Shown piece by piece: positions 45,080 through 53,932 of a stretch of 64,000 nucleotides of DNA. The notes under the pieces are model-generated. The model was not told the origin of the DNA, made no database searches, and saw only the letters and a program-made list of their open reading frames with translations. How positions within the stretch are numbered: position 1 is the stretch's first letter; every line of letters starts with the position of its first letter. The stretch lies in contig JAABTL010000002.1 in assembly GCA_011389865.1 (NCBI GenBank), positions 1 to 64,000 on the forward strand, given 5' to 3'. The translations under genes and the position numbers were made by a program. Source of the stretch: Trueperaceae bacterium. GTDB lineage: Bacteria; Deinococcota; Deinococci; Deinococcales; Trueperaceae.

Positions 45080-47580
45080 CAGGCCTCGGACACGATGCGC
45101 ACCGTGCCGCGGTCGCCGTCGACCTCGAGCAGCATGCCGTCTCGGAAGCGGCGGGTGGCGATGCGGGTGCCGACGACGGCGGGGAGCCCGTACTCGCGCG
45201 CCACCACGGCCGTGTGGCTCAAGACGCCGCCGGCGTCGGTCACCAGGCCCGCGGCGATGCCGAACAGCGGCGTCCACGGTTGCGAGGTGGTGGTCGCGAC
45301 GAGCACCTCGCCGGGCCGCAATGCGCCAGCGTCGTTCAGGTCCCTCAGGATCCGTGCGCGCCCGCGCGCGCGGCCCCGCGATCCGGCGTTGCCGGTCACG
45401 ACGTCGGGTTCGCGTGTCTCGGCCGGCGGTCGTCCGGCGAGATCGTTGCCGGCGGATGCCGCGGCGTCCGGTGGGGCGCCCACGTGCTCGGGCGGGTCGG
45501 CGTCCGCGAAGCGCCGCATCTCGTCGCGTCGTGCTCCGATGAGCGATGTGAGATCGCCGCCGCCGGCGAGCGCGGCGCGCAGTTCGGCCCACGACAGCAG
45601 GAACACGTCGTCGGCCGCGGCGAGGGCCCCCGAGGCTACCAGGCGTCGGCCGACCTCGAGCACGACCCGCCGGACGGCGGCGCTGCCGCCGTAGTCGAGC
45701 AGGTAGGCGTGGTCCTCGTCGAGCTTCGCGGCGAACTGCGCCTTCGCCAGCTGAGCGTCGAACTCGCGTCGCACGGGTGCGGGGTACCCGGCGAGCCGCG
45801 CACGGGTCTCCGCGACCCGGCGCTCGCGGTCGGCCACCACCTGCGGATGCCGACGGCGCGGGTCGCCATCGGGGTGAGCCAGCGCGTCCTGCAGCATGGC
45901 CGCGACCGGGGTCGGGTCCTCGGCGAGGCTCGGCGCGGTCAGGGCGAGGTAGAGCGTGCGACGCCCATGTTCGTGAAGGTACGCGTCGAAGGCGGCGGCC
46001 GCGACCGCCGCCTCGGGCCAGGTGCGCAGCGCCGCGGCAACGCCCTCGGGTGGCAACGCGCGGAGGCGCTCGGGCAGCCCAGGGACGCTGGCCACCGTGT
46101 CGCGCACGTCCCACAGGGCGGCGCCGGCACGTGTGGTCAGGCTGTCCTGGCCCTGCAGGAGGTCGACGGCGTCGAGCTCGTCGGCGTCGGGGAACAGCTC
46201 GCGGTAGAACGGCAGGAACTGGCCGCGGGCGCGCAGGAGCGGGATCCCGAGCTCGAAGTGGAGGCGCCAGAGCCGCGCGAGGCGCGCGTGGGTCTCGTCG
46301 AGGTGCGCGAGGAGTCCGGCGTCCGAGGCGGCGGCGAGGTCGAAGGTGTCCCAGAACGCCAGGTGCCCCTCGAGCTCCGGCCGCCAGCGCGTGCGCCAGG
46401 TACCCTCGAAGTCGGCCATCACGGCCCGGTACGCGGCCTCGCCCGACGCCTTGACCTCCAGTGCCTCGGACGGCGGCAGGTCGGGCGTCAGGTTGCACTC
46501 GTAGTAGTAGGTCCAGAAGCGTCGGCTCAGGGAGGCGACCGGGATGCCGTAGTGTCGCGCTCCGTGGGTGATGCCCTCCTCGACCGCCAGGCGCATGAGC
46601 TCGAAGTCGAGGGGGGTGATCTGGCCGGGGACGTGCATCCGGTCGCGCCGCCACGCGCGCGTGGGATCCTCCGCTTCGACCCACGGGGCCGGCAGCTCGC
46701 CCAGCGCCTCGTCCGCGGTGGTGTCGTCGGGCAGCGCGGTCACGGGGCGGCACTGCAGGAGGTGGAGTTCGCCGTCCGCGACGGCGAACTCGACGTCCAC
46801 CGGCCATCCCTGGAGCGTCTCGAGGTCGCAAGTCAGCTTGGCCACGGCGGCGAGCTCGGCGTCCGACAGCGCCGGCCGTTCGCGCAGGAACGTCGGCACC
46901 GCCAGTTCGACGGTGCGATCGCCGGCGAGGACGGTCATCTTGCCCTTCTCGCTGGGTCGCGTCTCGACGACGTGGAGGTCGGTCTTGGCGAGCGTCCAGC
47001 CGTCGGGCGTGACGTGCCCGGCGACCAGGCTCTCGCCCAGGCCCCAGGTGGCGTTGACGATCATCCGGTCGCGACGACCGGAGACCGGGTCGGCGCTGAA
47101 CGCGACCCCCGAGGCGTCCGCGACGACGAGGCGCTGGACGAGCACGGCGAGCGCGAGGCCGTCCTCCGGGAGCCCGTGGTCGCGCCGGTAGGCGAGCGCG
47201 ACCTCGCTGCGGAGCGAGGCCCAGGTGCGCTCGATCGCCTCGAGCACGGCGTCGAGCCCGACGACCCCGAGGATCGTCTCGTGCTGGCCGGCGAAGGACG
47301 CGGCCGGGCCGTCCTCGTCGAGCGCCGAGGAGCGGACGGCGACGGGCGGCGGCGGCGAGGCGTCGCCCACGAGTCGCGCGTAGGCGTCGACGATGTCGCG
47401 GCTCAGGTGCGGGTCGATGCCGCCCGCGCGTTCGGCGCGCCGGTACGCCTCCGCGGTCAGGCAGAAGCCGGGCGGCACCGGGTGGGATCGCGCGAGCGCG
47501 CTGAGGTGCGCGGCCTTGGGGCCGACGAGCGCGGGGTCCGTGGCACGGGGATCGCCGAGAAGGAGGACGTAGGGGGTCAA
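45079..47580 (-). CDS. Rph/PEP-synthase-like phosphotransferase, copy 2
   Basis: This 833-residue enzyme is a paralog of the 41709-44231 gene with the same three parts. The ATP-grasp domain is nearly the same ([40 protein letters not shown]). The phosphohistidine domain is [20 protein letters not shown]. The middle region (about residues 300-700), which binds the acceptor in Rph, is much more divergent, e.g. [16 protein letters not shown] instead of FWTRFYSSRHRLELSE. The acceptor may therefore differ. TTG start at 47580 overlaps the stop of the leader peptide. Its own transporter gene is destroyed. Confidence 0.85.
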   Translation of the reverse strand: MTPYVLLLGDPRATDPALVGPKAAHLSALARSHPVPPGFCLTAEAYRRAERAGGIDPHLSRDIVDAYARLVGDASPPPPVAVRSSALDEDGPAASFAGQHETILGVVGLDAVLEAIERTWASLRSEVALAYRRDHGLPEDGLALAVLVQRLVVADASGVAFSADPVSGRRDRMIVNATWGLGESLVAGHVTPDGWTLAKTDLHVVETRPSEKGKMTVLAGDRTVELAVPTFLRERPALSDAELAAVAKLTCDLETLQGWPVDVEFAVADGELHLLQCRPVTALPDDTTADEALGELPAPWVEAEDPTRAWRRDRMHVPGQITPLDFELMRLAVEEGITHGARHYGIPVASLSRRFWTYYYECNLTPDLPPSEALEVKASGEAAYRAVMADFEGTWRTRWRPELEGHLAFWDTFDLAAASDAGLLAHLDETHARLARLWRLHFELGIPLLRARGQFLPFYRELFPDADELDAVDLLQGQDSLTTRAGAALWDVRDTVASVPGLPERLRALPPEGVAAALRTWPEAAVAAAAFDAYLHEHGRRTLYLALTAPSLAEDPTPVAAMLQDALAHPDGDPRRRHPQVVADRERRVAETRARLAGYPAPVRREFDAQLAKAQFAAKLDEDHAYLLDYGGSAAVRRVVLEVGRRLVASGALAAADDVFLLSWAELRAALAGGGDLTSLIGARRDEMRRFADADPPEHVGAPPDAAASAGNDLAGRPPAETREPDVVTGNAGSRGRARGRARILRDLNDAGALRPGEVLVATTTSQPWTPLFGIAAGLVTDAGGVLSHTAVVAREYGLPAVVGTRIATRRFRDGMLLEVDGDRGTVRIVSEA

Positions 47581-47603
47581 CTGCGCCTCACGACATGGGT
47601 CAT
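47577..47603 (-). CDS. Leader peptide MTHVVRRS, coupled to copy 2
   Basis: Eight codons from ATG 47603 to TGA 47577-47579, overlapping the TTG start of the enzyme (TTGA). GGAGGCGA precedes the ATG. Compared with copy 1 the first six residues are kept, including one synonymous change (CAC/CAT). Confidence 0.55.
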   Translation of the reverse strand: MTHVVRRS

Positions 47604-47641
47604 CGTCGCCTCCGGGTCGGGCCTGTGGGATCGAGGGCGGC

Positions 47642-47647
47642 AGTATA
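47642..47647 (-). promoter_or_regulatory. TATACT -10 box of phosphotransferase copy 2
   Basis: Same GACATCCGCTATACT block as copy 1. The downstream CCCACAGGC, just before the leader ribosome site, is conserved too. Confidence 0.55.
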
Positions 47648-47729
47648 GCGGATGTCGCGATGACACGGCCATGACGTGATGGCGGAGCGAGCCGCGCCTC
47701 GAGCGCTGCCGGCGGGGTGGAGCTGTGGC

Positions 47730-48962
47730 TCAGCGATCGTCTGCGTCGTCGAGGTAGGCGGCGTACAGCCGCCGGGCATGGCCGGTGGGGTCCGCGTAGT
47801 AGTCGTCGGGCGAGACGTCGAGGTCGACGCGACGCGTTGCCGCCCGGACCCGTGGTCGCGTGCGGGCGAAGGCGCGAACGGCCGCCGCGTGCGGCTTGAG
47901 CGAGCCGTCGGGCCGGACGAACCCGAAGAAGCGCTCGTGTTGCGCCTCGTCGCACGGCGGCCGGTCCCACAGGGCCTCCGCGTAGTCGGCGAAGCACCAC
48001 AGCATCGCGCCGGTGGCGCCGACCTCGACCAGCCGCGGGAGGACCGCCGCGACGTAGTCCGCGAGGTCGTCTTCGGAGGCCATGAACTGCGTGCGCTCGA
48101 TGCCGCCGAAGCGCCAGCGCATGACGTGCGAGGGCTCGCCGGGCGCCGCCGTGCAGCCGCCCCACTCCTCCATGAGCGTCGGCTTGCCGCTCAGCGCGGT
48201 CGTGAGGGCGCAGGTGAACGGGACGTAGTCGGGATCGAGCGGTCCCTCGGCCCAGTCCGCGTACATCGGGTAGCCGTGCATGACGGCGACGTCCGTCTCG
48301 GCGAAGACGTCGCTCACGCGCAGTCCGTTGTCCTGCAGCAGGCTCTCGACGTGCAGGCCGCAGGTGACCGGGTGGTGAGGGTCGAGCTCGCGGATGATGG
48401 CGGTCATGCGCCGGACCCACGCCCGTCCGTCGGCGGGCGACGCGGGCCAGGCGAAGAGGTCGGGCTCGTTGCCCAGGTTCCACAGCCACACGCCGGGGTG
48501 GTCGCGGTAACGCCCCACCACCGCGCGCAGCAGCGCCTCGGCCGCGCGCAACGCCTCGGGGTCGTGGAACGGGTTGCGGTAGGCGAGGTCCACGCGCCGG
48601 CCGCCGCTGACCACCGTCCGGGGGGCGGGCCCGGGGTCGCGCGGTCCGTCGCGCAGCAGCCAGCCGGGTGCCCAGTTCGGGCCGCTCATGTGCCCGGTGA
48701 AGAAGGTGACGTCGAGGCCCAGGCCGAGCTCGGCGGCGATATCCAGGACGCTGCCGAGGTTCGTCAGGCACGCCTCGGAGACGGTGTCGGGCGAGGGCTG
48801 CCAGTCGTCCCACAGCAGGAACACGCGCACGACGTCGAGGCCGAGGTCGGCGATCACGCCGAACTCGGCGCGGACCTCGTCGGCATCGAAGTCGGACCAC
48901 CAGCCCATCGCCTTGCGTCGTGGCCAGTAGTTGACCCCGAGGACGAACGCGTCGTCGCGCAT
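47730..48962 (-). CDS. GH5-like glycoside hydrolase (cellulase/mannanase fold)
   Basis: This 410-residue TIM-barrel protein has the start FVLGVNYWPRRKAMGWWSDF. The acid/base motif is LWNLGNEPDLF near residue 165, and the nucleophile glutamate is in PTLMEEWGG near residue 265. A Trp-rich aglycone region (AMLWCFADYAEALWDRPPC) follows. It resembles GH5-type beta-mannosidase/mannanase-like enzymes. No signal peptide, so it should act inside the cell on imported oligosaccharides or glycosides. ATG 48962 is preceded by GGAGGTGG. It sits upstream of the phosphotransferase array on the same strand and near a GH1 remnant, suggesting an older sugar-use locus. Confidence 0.82.
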   Translation of the reverse strand: MRDDAFVLGVNYWPRRKAMGWWSDFDADEVRAEFGVIADLGLDVVRVFLLWDDWQPSPDTVSEACLTNLGSVLDIAAELGLGLDVTFFTGHMSGPNWAPGWLLRDGPRDPGPAPRTVVSGGRRVDLAYRNPFHDPEALRAAEALLRAVVGRYRDHPGVWLWNLGNEPDLFAWPASPADGRAWVRRMTAIIRELDPHHPVTCGLHVESLLQDNGLRVSDVFAETDVAVMHGYPMYADWAEGPLDPDYVPFTCALTTALSGKPTLMEEWGGCTAAPGEPSHVMRWRFGGIERTQFMASEDDLADYVAAVLPRLVEVGATGAMLWCFADYAEALWDRPPCDEAQHERFFGFVRPDGSLKPHAAAVRAFARTRPRVRAATRRVDLDVSPDDYYADPTGHARRLYAAYLDDADDR

Positions 48963-49107
48963 GCGCCACCTCCAACGTCGCGTCCGGCGGCGGCCCGCGT
49001 CCACCGACACGCCGCACGCCTGCGCGCCGCGGGCCGTGGTACGCGGTGCCGGACGGTGCCTCGATCGTACGTCGCCAGCCGCGGGAGCCGTGCCCCGCGG
49101 GTGCGGG

Positions 49108-49113
49108 TAGCAT
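49108..49113 (+). promoter_or_regulatory. TAGCAT -10 box for the carboxymuconolactone decarboxylase-like gene
   Basis: TAGCAT lies 33 nt before ATG 49147. That start has its own AAGGAGG ribosome site, so this transcript has a normal leader. Confidence 0.4.
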
Positions 49114-49146
49114 GGAGGTGGCCCGCGTCGGGCCCAAGGAGGCAGC

Positions 49147-49458
49147 ATGAGCAAGCCGGCACCCTACCTGCGTCTGCACCGCGAGCACCCCGAGCTGGCC
49201 GAGGCTTACGAGCGGTTCGCGTCCGTCGCTCACGAGGCCGGCCCGCTCTCCGAGCGCGAGCGCCGGCTCGTGAAGCTGGCCCTGGCGCTCGCCGCCGGGT
49301 CGGAGGGCGCGACCCACAGCCACACGCGCCAGGCGCTCGAGGCCGGCGTCGGCGTCGAGGACGTGCGCCACGTGGCCTTCCTGGCCGCCACCACGCTTGG
49401 CTTCCCGGCGATGATGAAGGGCCTGTCGTGGATCGAGGACGTGACGGACGAGGACTGA
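49147..49458 (+). CDS. Carboxymuconolactone decarboxylase/AhpD-fold protein
   Basis: This 103-residue helical protein has LSERERRLVKLALALAAGSE, GATHSHTRQALEAGVGVEDV and VAFLAATTLGFPAMMKGLSW in family order. The CxxC pair of AhpD-type peroxidases is absent; HSHTR occupies the position, as in many non-redox members. The function is therefore unclear. Start ATG 49147 with AAGGAGG six bases upstream. Convergent with the membrane-protein gene. Confidence 0.85.
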   Translation: MSKPAPYLRLHREHPELAEAYERFASVAHEAGPLSERERRLVKLALALAAGSEGATHSHTRQALEAGVGVEDVRHVAFLAATTLGFPAMMKGLSWIEDVTDED

Positions 49459-49473
49459 GGGCGCGCCCGCCGG

Positions 49474-49501
49474 CACGAGATCACGAGCGGATCGCTCGTG
49501 A
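49474..49501 (+). repeat. Copy 2 of a dispersed 28-bp palindromic element
   Basis: CACGAGATCACGAGCGGATC followed by GCTCGTGA. The inner TCACGAGCG-GAT-CGCTCGTGA is a perfect nine-pair hairpin between two convergent genes. It matches 35995-36022 on the opposite strand. Confidence 0.65.
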
Positions 49502-49510
49502 ATTCGTGAG

Positions 49511-50578
49511 CTAAGTCGCTGACCGGGTCGACGACGTCGCGACACCGCGCCGGCGCGAACGCCGTCGGCGCCGGGGGCGGGCCGCCAGCGCCAGCAGGGC
49601 CAGGACGCCCGACGCCAGCAGCACCCACGGCCAGGTCAGCCAGCGCAGCAGCCAGGTCGCCCACCTCGCGAGCAGCCTCGCCAGCTCGTCGGGGTGCTTC
49701 ACCACGGCCTTGCCGAGCGTGATCAGCAGCGGTTGTCGGGCGAGCAGTGCGCGCCCGCCGCGCTCGGCGGCGAGTCGCAGGCCGTCCGGGCCGCGGCTCA
49801 AGGCCGTGCGGTAGAGCGCGTCGTCGTCGGCCAGCCGCAGCGTCTGCTTGCCGCCCCAACGCAGCGCGACCAGCGGTGCCGGCGCCCGTTCGACGAAGCG
49901 GGCGAGGTCGGCGAGTTCGGTCGCGTCGTCCGCGTACGCCAGCGCCCGCGTACCGCGCGCCACACCGAGCTTCGTCGAGACGCGAGCCGCGTCCGTCGAG
50001 AGTCCGGCCACCGCGCCCCATGCGCCCCGGCGCAGCAGCGTGAGCAGCTGATCGGCCAGGCCGCGCGTCAGGCTGCCGGCGCGGCGCGCGGCCTTGAGGA
50101 GCGCGTTGCCGACGCCCACGTGGGGCGCGAAGGTCAGCACGATGCCGGCGGTCGACAGTCCGATCAGCAGGGGATCGGTCGCCTCGCCGCGACCCCAGGC
50201 GACGCCCTGGCGGGTCAGGTCGCGGACGTCGCCGAAGACCAGCAGGTCGCTCGCCACCGCGCAGGCGACGCCGGCGGCGTCCTCGCCGAAGCCGGTCCAT
50301 ACCCCCGCCGCGCAGCGCTCGAAGGTGGCCAGCGGTGCGTTCCAGCGCGCCTCCGCCGCCGCCAGCACCGCCGGGCATGCGCCCGCCTCGGCGAGCTCCA
50401 GCGCTTCGAGCAGGCGGTCGTCGGCCAGAGCAGCCTCGGCCTCGGCGCAGTAGGGGTAGGGAGGGAGGGCCTCGAGGTAAGGGCCGCTCACGGAGAGCCA
50501 GGCCCTGCCCGCGACGAGCGCGATCGCCGCGGCGAGCAGGAGCCCGGCGAGCAGGTGGCGGAGCGGACGCCGCAGCAT
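49511..50578 (-). CDS. Unrecognised membrane protein
   Basis: This 355-residue protein has an N-terminal hydrophobic segment (HLLAGLLLAAAIALVAGRAW), an exterior-like region with several cysteines (PYCAEAEAAL, AGACPAV, ERCAAGV, VACAV), and a middle hydrophobic stretch (LLIGLSTAGIVLTFA). A strong C-terminal helix (WPWVLLASGVLALLALAA) is followed by an Arg-rich tail. No family is recognised. The paired cysteines suggest disulfides outside the membrane. Start set at ATG 50578; an ATG seven codons earlier is possible. Confidence 0.6.
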   Translation of the reverse strand: MLRRPLRHLLAGLLLAAAIALVAGRAWLSVSGPYLEALPPYPYCAEAEAALADDRLLEALELAEAGACPAVLAAAEARWNAPLATFERCAAGVWTGFGEDAAGVACAVASDLLVFGDVRDLTRQGVAWGRGEATDPLLIGLSTAGIVLTFAPHVGVGNALLKAARRAGSLTRGLADQLLTLLRRGAWGAVAGLSTDAARVSTKLGVARGTRALAYADDATELADLARFVERAPAPLVALRWGGKQTLRLADDDALYRTALSRGPDGLRLAAERGGRALLARQPLLITLGKAVVKHPDELARLLARWATWLLRWLTWPWVLLASGVLALLALAARPRRRRRSRRRGVATSSTRSAT

Positions 50579-50717
50579 CGCCACATCATCGCAGCCCATC
50601 GCGGTGGCGCCCGGCAACGCGCGCGACCCACGGCCGACCGGCCCGGCGACACGCGCCCGCGTCGCGGTAACCTGGCGCCCGTGTCGTGCCCAGCACGGCG
50701 CAGGGAGGTGGCGGGCC

Positions 50718-51398
50718 ATGCGCGGAACGCCCGAGGTCGGTGCGGTCCTCTTCGACATGGACGGCGTGCTGCTCGACAGCGAGCGTCCCAGCCTGGCGCT
50801 GTTGCAGGCTCGACTGCGCGCGCACGGTGTCGAGGTCGACGACCACGTGCTGCGGTCCGTGTGCGGTCGCCCCCGGGCCTACCTGCGGGGCCTGCTGTCG
50901 CCGCGTCTGCAGGGCGTCGGAGTGGAGACGGACGACTTCGTGGCCGACTACGACGCGCGCAAGGAGATCGCTTTGCAGGCCGGCGAGATCCGCCCGTTTC
51001 CCGCGGCGGTGCCGCTCCTGCGGGGCCTCCGGGCGCGGGGTTGGCGTCTGGCGCTGGCGACGTCGACCGAGCGCCCGCGGATGGCCGCTAGATTGGCGAA
51101 CACGGGCATCCTCGAGCTGTTCGACGCCGCCGTGACCGGCGAGGAGGTCGTGAACGGGAAGCCTGCGCCGGACATCTTCCTGCTCGCCGCGGAACGGGTC
51201 GGCGTGAGGCCCGACCGCTGCTGGGTCGTGGAGGACTCGCTCGCCGGCGTCGAGGCCGGGCGAGCCGGCGGGATGCGGGTGGCCGCGGTCGCCGGGACCT
51301 TCGACGCCGAGGCGCTCATGGCCGCCGACCGCGTCTTCGGCGACCTCGCGGAACTCGCCGCGGCGGTCGACGTGTGGGGCGAGCCCGCGGTCCCCTAG
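50718..51398 (+). CDS. HAD-superfamily phosphatase, beta-phosphoglucomutase-like
   Basis: This 226-residue protein has the HAD motif I VLFDMDGVLLDSE with both aspartates. The helical cap follows. Motif II is LALATSTER, and the motif III lysine is in VNGKPAPDIFLLAAE. Motif IV is WVVEDSLAGVEAG. This subfamily hydrolyses small phosphorylated sugars or isomerises them. ATG 50718 has GGGAGG nine bases upstream; TAACCT at 50668-50673 is a possible -10. Confidence 0.9.
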   Translation: MRGTPEVGAVLFDMDGVLLDSERPSLALLQARLRAHGVEVDDHVLRSVCGRPRAYLRGLLSPRLQGVGVETDDFVADYDARKEIALQAGEIRPFPAAVPLLRGLRARGWRLALATSTERPRMAARLANTGILELFDAAVTGEEVVNGKPAPDIFLLAAERVGVRPDRCWVVEDSLAGVEAGRAGGMRVAAVAGTFDAEALMAADRVFGDLAELAAAVDVWGEPAVP

Positions 51399-51492
51399 GG
51401 GACCGCGAGACGTGATCGCCGCGACGCAGCCGGCGGTGCACGGCTGCCGCGGGACCGGAGCCAGGGACGCAGACGATCGGGTGCCCGTCGAG

Positions 51493-51498
51493 TACCGT
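51493..51498 (+). promoter_or_regulatory. TACCGT -10 box, leaderless start
   Basis: TACCGT ends 6 nt before ATG 51505, with no ribosome site between. Confidence 0.45.
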
Positions 51499-51504
51499 CG
51501 CTGC

Positions 51505-52677
51505 ATGACGACCCCGGCGGCAGCCTCGATGCCCGCGCTCACGTATGCCCGCGCGCGTTTGTTCCTGGGGACCTCGGCCGTCGGCACGGTCACCGTCCTC
51601 TCCGCGGCCGCCCTGCTGCTGGACGTGCCCGGCCGGCTGTGGCCGACGGCGCCAGGGCCGTGGGCGGCGGATGCGGCCTGGATCGCGCTGGCGGTGGCGC
51701 TGCAGGCCGCCGTCCTGGCGCCCTTCGACCTGTTCGCCGGGTTCCTCATCCCGCGCGAGTACGGGCGCACGACCGAGCGTCTCGCCGGTTTCCTGCGGCG
51801 CTGGTGGCGCGGCGCGCTGATGCACGGCCTCGCCCTCACGCTCGCCGCCACCGGCCTCATGCTCGCCGCGCGCGGAGGCGGCGCCTGGGGAACCTGGGCC
51901 GCCTATCTGGCCCTGGTGCTGGCGCTCCTCACCTGGCAGCCGCGGATCGCGGCCGCGGTAGGGAAGACCCGTCTCCGCCGAGCCGACGGACGCGAGCCAT
52001 GGGGCGACCTCGGTCCTCGGACGTGGGTGATCGAGACGCCGCATGCCCACGTCACCGGCGGCGCGTACGGCGCGCCGCTCGCGACCGCGTGGGTGTGGGC
52101 CGACCGCTGGTCGTCGGCGCCGGAGCGATCGGCCCTCGACGCCCAGGCCGTGCGCCGGTCGTGGATCGCGCGCTCGGGCGCGCGGGATCGCGGGCTGTGG
52201 CTCGCACTCTTCTGGAACGCGTTGCCCGTGGCGGTGGCCGTGGCGGCCTGGGGACCGCCGGTCGCGGCCGCCGACGTCCTGCGGCTGGCGCTCCTCGCGA
52301 CGCTGGGCTCCTTCGTCGGCGTGTTGCTGCTGCCGACCCCATCGCGTTGGGCGGTTCACCACGCCGACCTCGCGGCGGTCGCGGCGGGCGCCGACCCGCT
52401 GCGGCTGGCGACCGCGCTCGAGGCCCTCGATCGCGACCAGGACGATGAACCGGCCCGGTCCGAGGCGGTTGAGGCGATCTTCCATCCCATTCCCTCCCTG
52501 GCCCATCGACTGGCCGTGCTGAACGGCACTCGGGCGCCCGGACCGGCGGTCGGGGCGGCGTGGCACGCGGCCCGCGTGGCGCTCTACCTGTCGTGGGCGT
52601 CCGGCGGACTCCTCGGTCGCGCGGTGCACTGCAACCTGGGTCGCCCGGAGGCCTGGGTCTTCTTGCCGTCCGATTGA
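51505..52677 (+). CDS. Multi-helix membrane protein, perhaps a degenerate M48-type peptidase
   Basis: This 390-residue protein has about six hydrophobic helices. A soluble stretch reads WVIETPHAHVTGGAYGAPLA then WVWADRW. That resembles the segment of M48 peptidases (HtpX/Ste24) just before the zinc site. IFHPIPSLAHRLAVLNG near residue 345 resembles the THP...R..L region after it. The HExxH zinc motif itself is missing, so if related it is catalytically dead. This is an inference from two short patterns only. Probably leaderless (TACCGT at 6 nt). Confidence 0.6.
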   Translation: MTTPAAASMPALTYARARLFLGTSAVGTVTVLSAAALLLDVPGRLWPTAPGPWAADAAWIALAVALQAAVLAPFDLFAGFLIPREYGRTTERLAGFLRRWWRGALMHGLALTLAATGLMLAARGGGAWGTWAAYLALVLALLTWQPRIAAAVGKTRLRRADGREPWGDLGPRTWVIETPHAHVTGGAYGAPLATAWVWADRWSSAPERSALDAQAVRRSWIARSGARDRGLWLALFWNALPVAVAVAAWGPPVAAADVLRLALLATLGSFVGVLLLPTPSRWAVHHADLAAVAAGADPLRLATALEALDRDQDDEPARSEAVEAIFHPIPSLAHRLAVLNGTRAPGPAVGAAWHAARVALYLSWASGGLLGRAVHCNLGRPEAWVFLPSD

Positions 52678-52715
52678 GCGGATGACCGGCCCTGGCCCAG
52701 CGGCGCCGGCGGCGC

Positions 52716-52721
52716 TAAGCT
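52716..52721 (+). promoter_or_regulatory. TAAGCT -10 box, leaderless start
   Basis: TAAGCT ends 6 nt before ATG 52728. Confidence 0.45.
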
Positions 52722-52727
52722 AGGGCC

Positions 52728-53354
52728 ATGCTTCAGTTCTATGGTAATCAGCCGCCCGCGCCGCTGAACGCGTTGCGCGTCGGCGGCACCTGCCCGCACT
52801 GCGGGCAGCGGTCGAGTTTCACCCGCATGCAGGACCTCATCGAGAACGTCGCCCGCTCGGCGAAGCTGCGCGAGATCATGGTCGTGTACCACTGCGACGC
52901 CTGCCTCGCCCCCGTGCCGGTTGCCTACGACGTCGTCGACTGGGACCCGGTGCGGGTCGACCGGCCCCGCATGGCGCTTCCCGTGGTCGAGGCCTACGAC
53001 TTCGAGCACGTGCCAGAGCCGGTGGCCCAGGCGATCAAGGAGGCGCTCGACTGCCTCTCGGTGCAGGCGTACCGCGGCTTCGGCGCCATGGTGAGGCGCG
53101 CGGTGCGGGCCATGGTGGAGGACCTCGCGCCGGACGGCGAGGCGCGCGTCGAACGACACGTCGAGGAGATCCTGGACCTCACCGGCCTCGACGACGACTG
53201 GAAGGACAGGGCACGGCAGGCGTTGCGACCGGCGCCAGGGGTGGCGGATCCCGACGTCGACGCCCGTGAGGCCAAGGTGCTGCTGTCGCTGCTGCGCGAC
53301 CTGACCTACCAGATCTACACACGGCCTGGACGGGTGCGCTGGGCGGCGGAGTGA
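52728..53354 (+). CDS. Zinc-ribbon DUF4145-like protein
   Basis: This 208-residue protein has an N-terminal zinc ribbon formed by CPHCGQ and CDAC (about residues 23-63). A helical domain of the DUF4145 type follows (EALDCLSVQAYRGFGAMVRR, then AVRAMVEDL). DUF4145 often occurs in restriction, toxin or defence proteins but also alone, and its role is unknown. Probably leaderless. The stop overlaps the next gene's GTG by 4 nt (GTGA). Confidence 0.75.
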   Translation: MLQFYGNQPPAPLNALRVGGTCPHCGQRSSFTRMQDLIENVARSAKLREIMVVYHCDACLAPVPVAYDVVDWDPVRVDRPRMALPVVEAYDFEHVPEPVAQAIKEALDCLSVQAYRGFGAMVRRAVRAMVEDLAPDGEARVERHVEEILDLTGLDDDWKDRARQALRPAPGVADPDVDAREAKVLLSLLRDLTYQIYTRPGRVRWAAE

Positions 53355-53911
53355 TCGAACGGGCGCGGCGCCTGGCGGCGCGCCTCTCCCCGCTGGTCCT
53401 GGCGTGCGCGCTGTCGCTGGCGTCGCTGGCCCGGGCGGCCGAGCCATCGACGGTGTACCTCCCGCCCTCACCCGTTCACCCGGCGACGGCGGCGGGCGCG
53501 GGGGTGGGGGAGGGTGCCGATCTCCTGCTCATCGCGTTCTCCGGGCGGTGCGCGCTACGATCCTGCACGCCGCCCGACGAGAACGTCGATGCCCTCGCGC
53601 GGCGGTTGGTGCCGGCGGCGCTGGCGGTCTGGCGGGCGTCCGGCCTCGACGTCGAGGCGTGGACGTACCGCAGCCACGTCGACGACCATCCGGAGCGCGG
53701 CCGCGGCTACCTGTCCGCCGCCGAGGACCTTAGAAACGCCGTCCAGGACAATGTTCTTGGGCCGGATAGCGACACCCGTGTCGTCCTGCTCGGGTACTCG
53801 CACGGGACCCAGTTCGCCCACCTGCTCGCCTTCGAGCATCCCGAGGTGCCCTTCGCCGCGGCGTTCGCTGCGTGGACGGCTTGGGTGCTCGAGGTGATGG
53901 GCGAGCGGTGA
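53351..53911 (+). CDS. Exported alpha/beta-hydrolase-like protein, C-terminally truncated
   Basis: This 186-residue protein starts with a Sec signal (LSPLVLACALSLASLARA). The nucleophile elbow is VVLLGYSHGTQFAHLLAF near residue 150. In alpha/beta-hydrolases the catalytic Asp and His lie 80-130 residues further on, but this frame stops 35 residues after the elbow. It is either a decayed gene or a much reduced member. GTG start overlaps the DUF4145 stop. The AT-rich sequence directly behind it suggests a rearrangement end point. Confidence 0.6.
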   Translation: MIERARRLAARLSPLVLACALSLASLARAAEPSTVYLPPSPVHPATAAGAGVGEGADLLLIAFSGRCALRSCTPPDENVDALARRLVPAALAVWRASGLDVEAWTYRSHVDDHPERGRGYLSAAEDLRNAVQDNVLGPDSDTRVVLLGYSHGTQFAHLLAFEHPEVPFAAAFAAWTAWVLEVMGER

Positions 53912-53932
53912 TGGTCGTGGGTAAACGAAGTG

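Noticed and set aside
47580-49545. Upstream extension of the phosphotransferase copy 2 frame by about 650 codons
   Set aside because: The extension is antisense or off-frame to the GH5-like gene and crosses its promoter; similarity to copy 1 begins exactly at the TTG at 47580.
50681-50717. GTG at 50681, 7 nt after TAACCT, as a leaderless start
   Set aside because: It is out of frame with the HAD gene and its frame shows no protein-like sequence; ATG 50718 has a good ribosome site.
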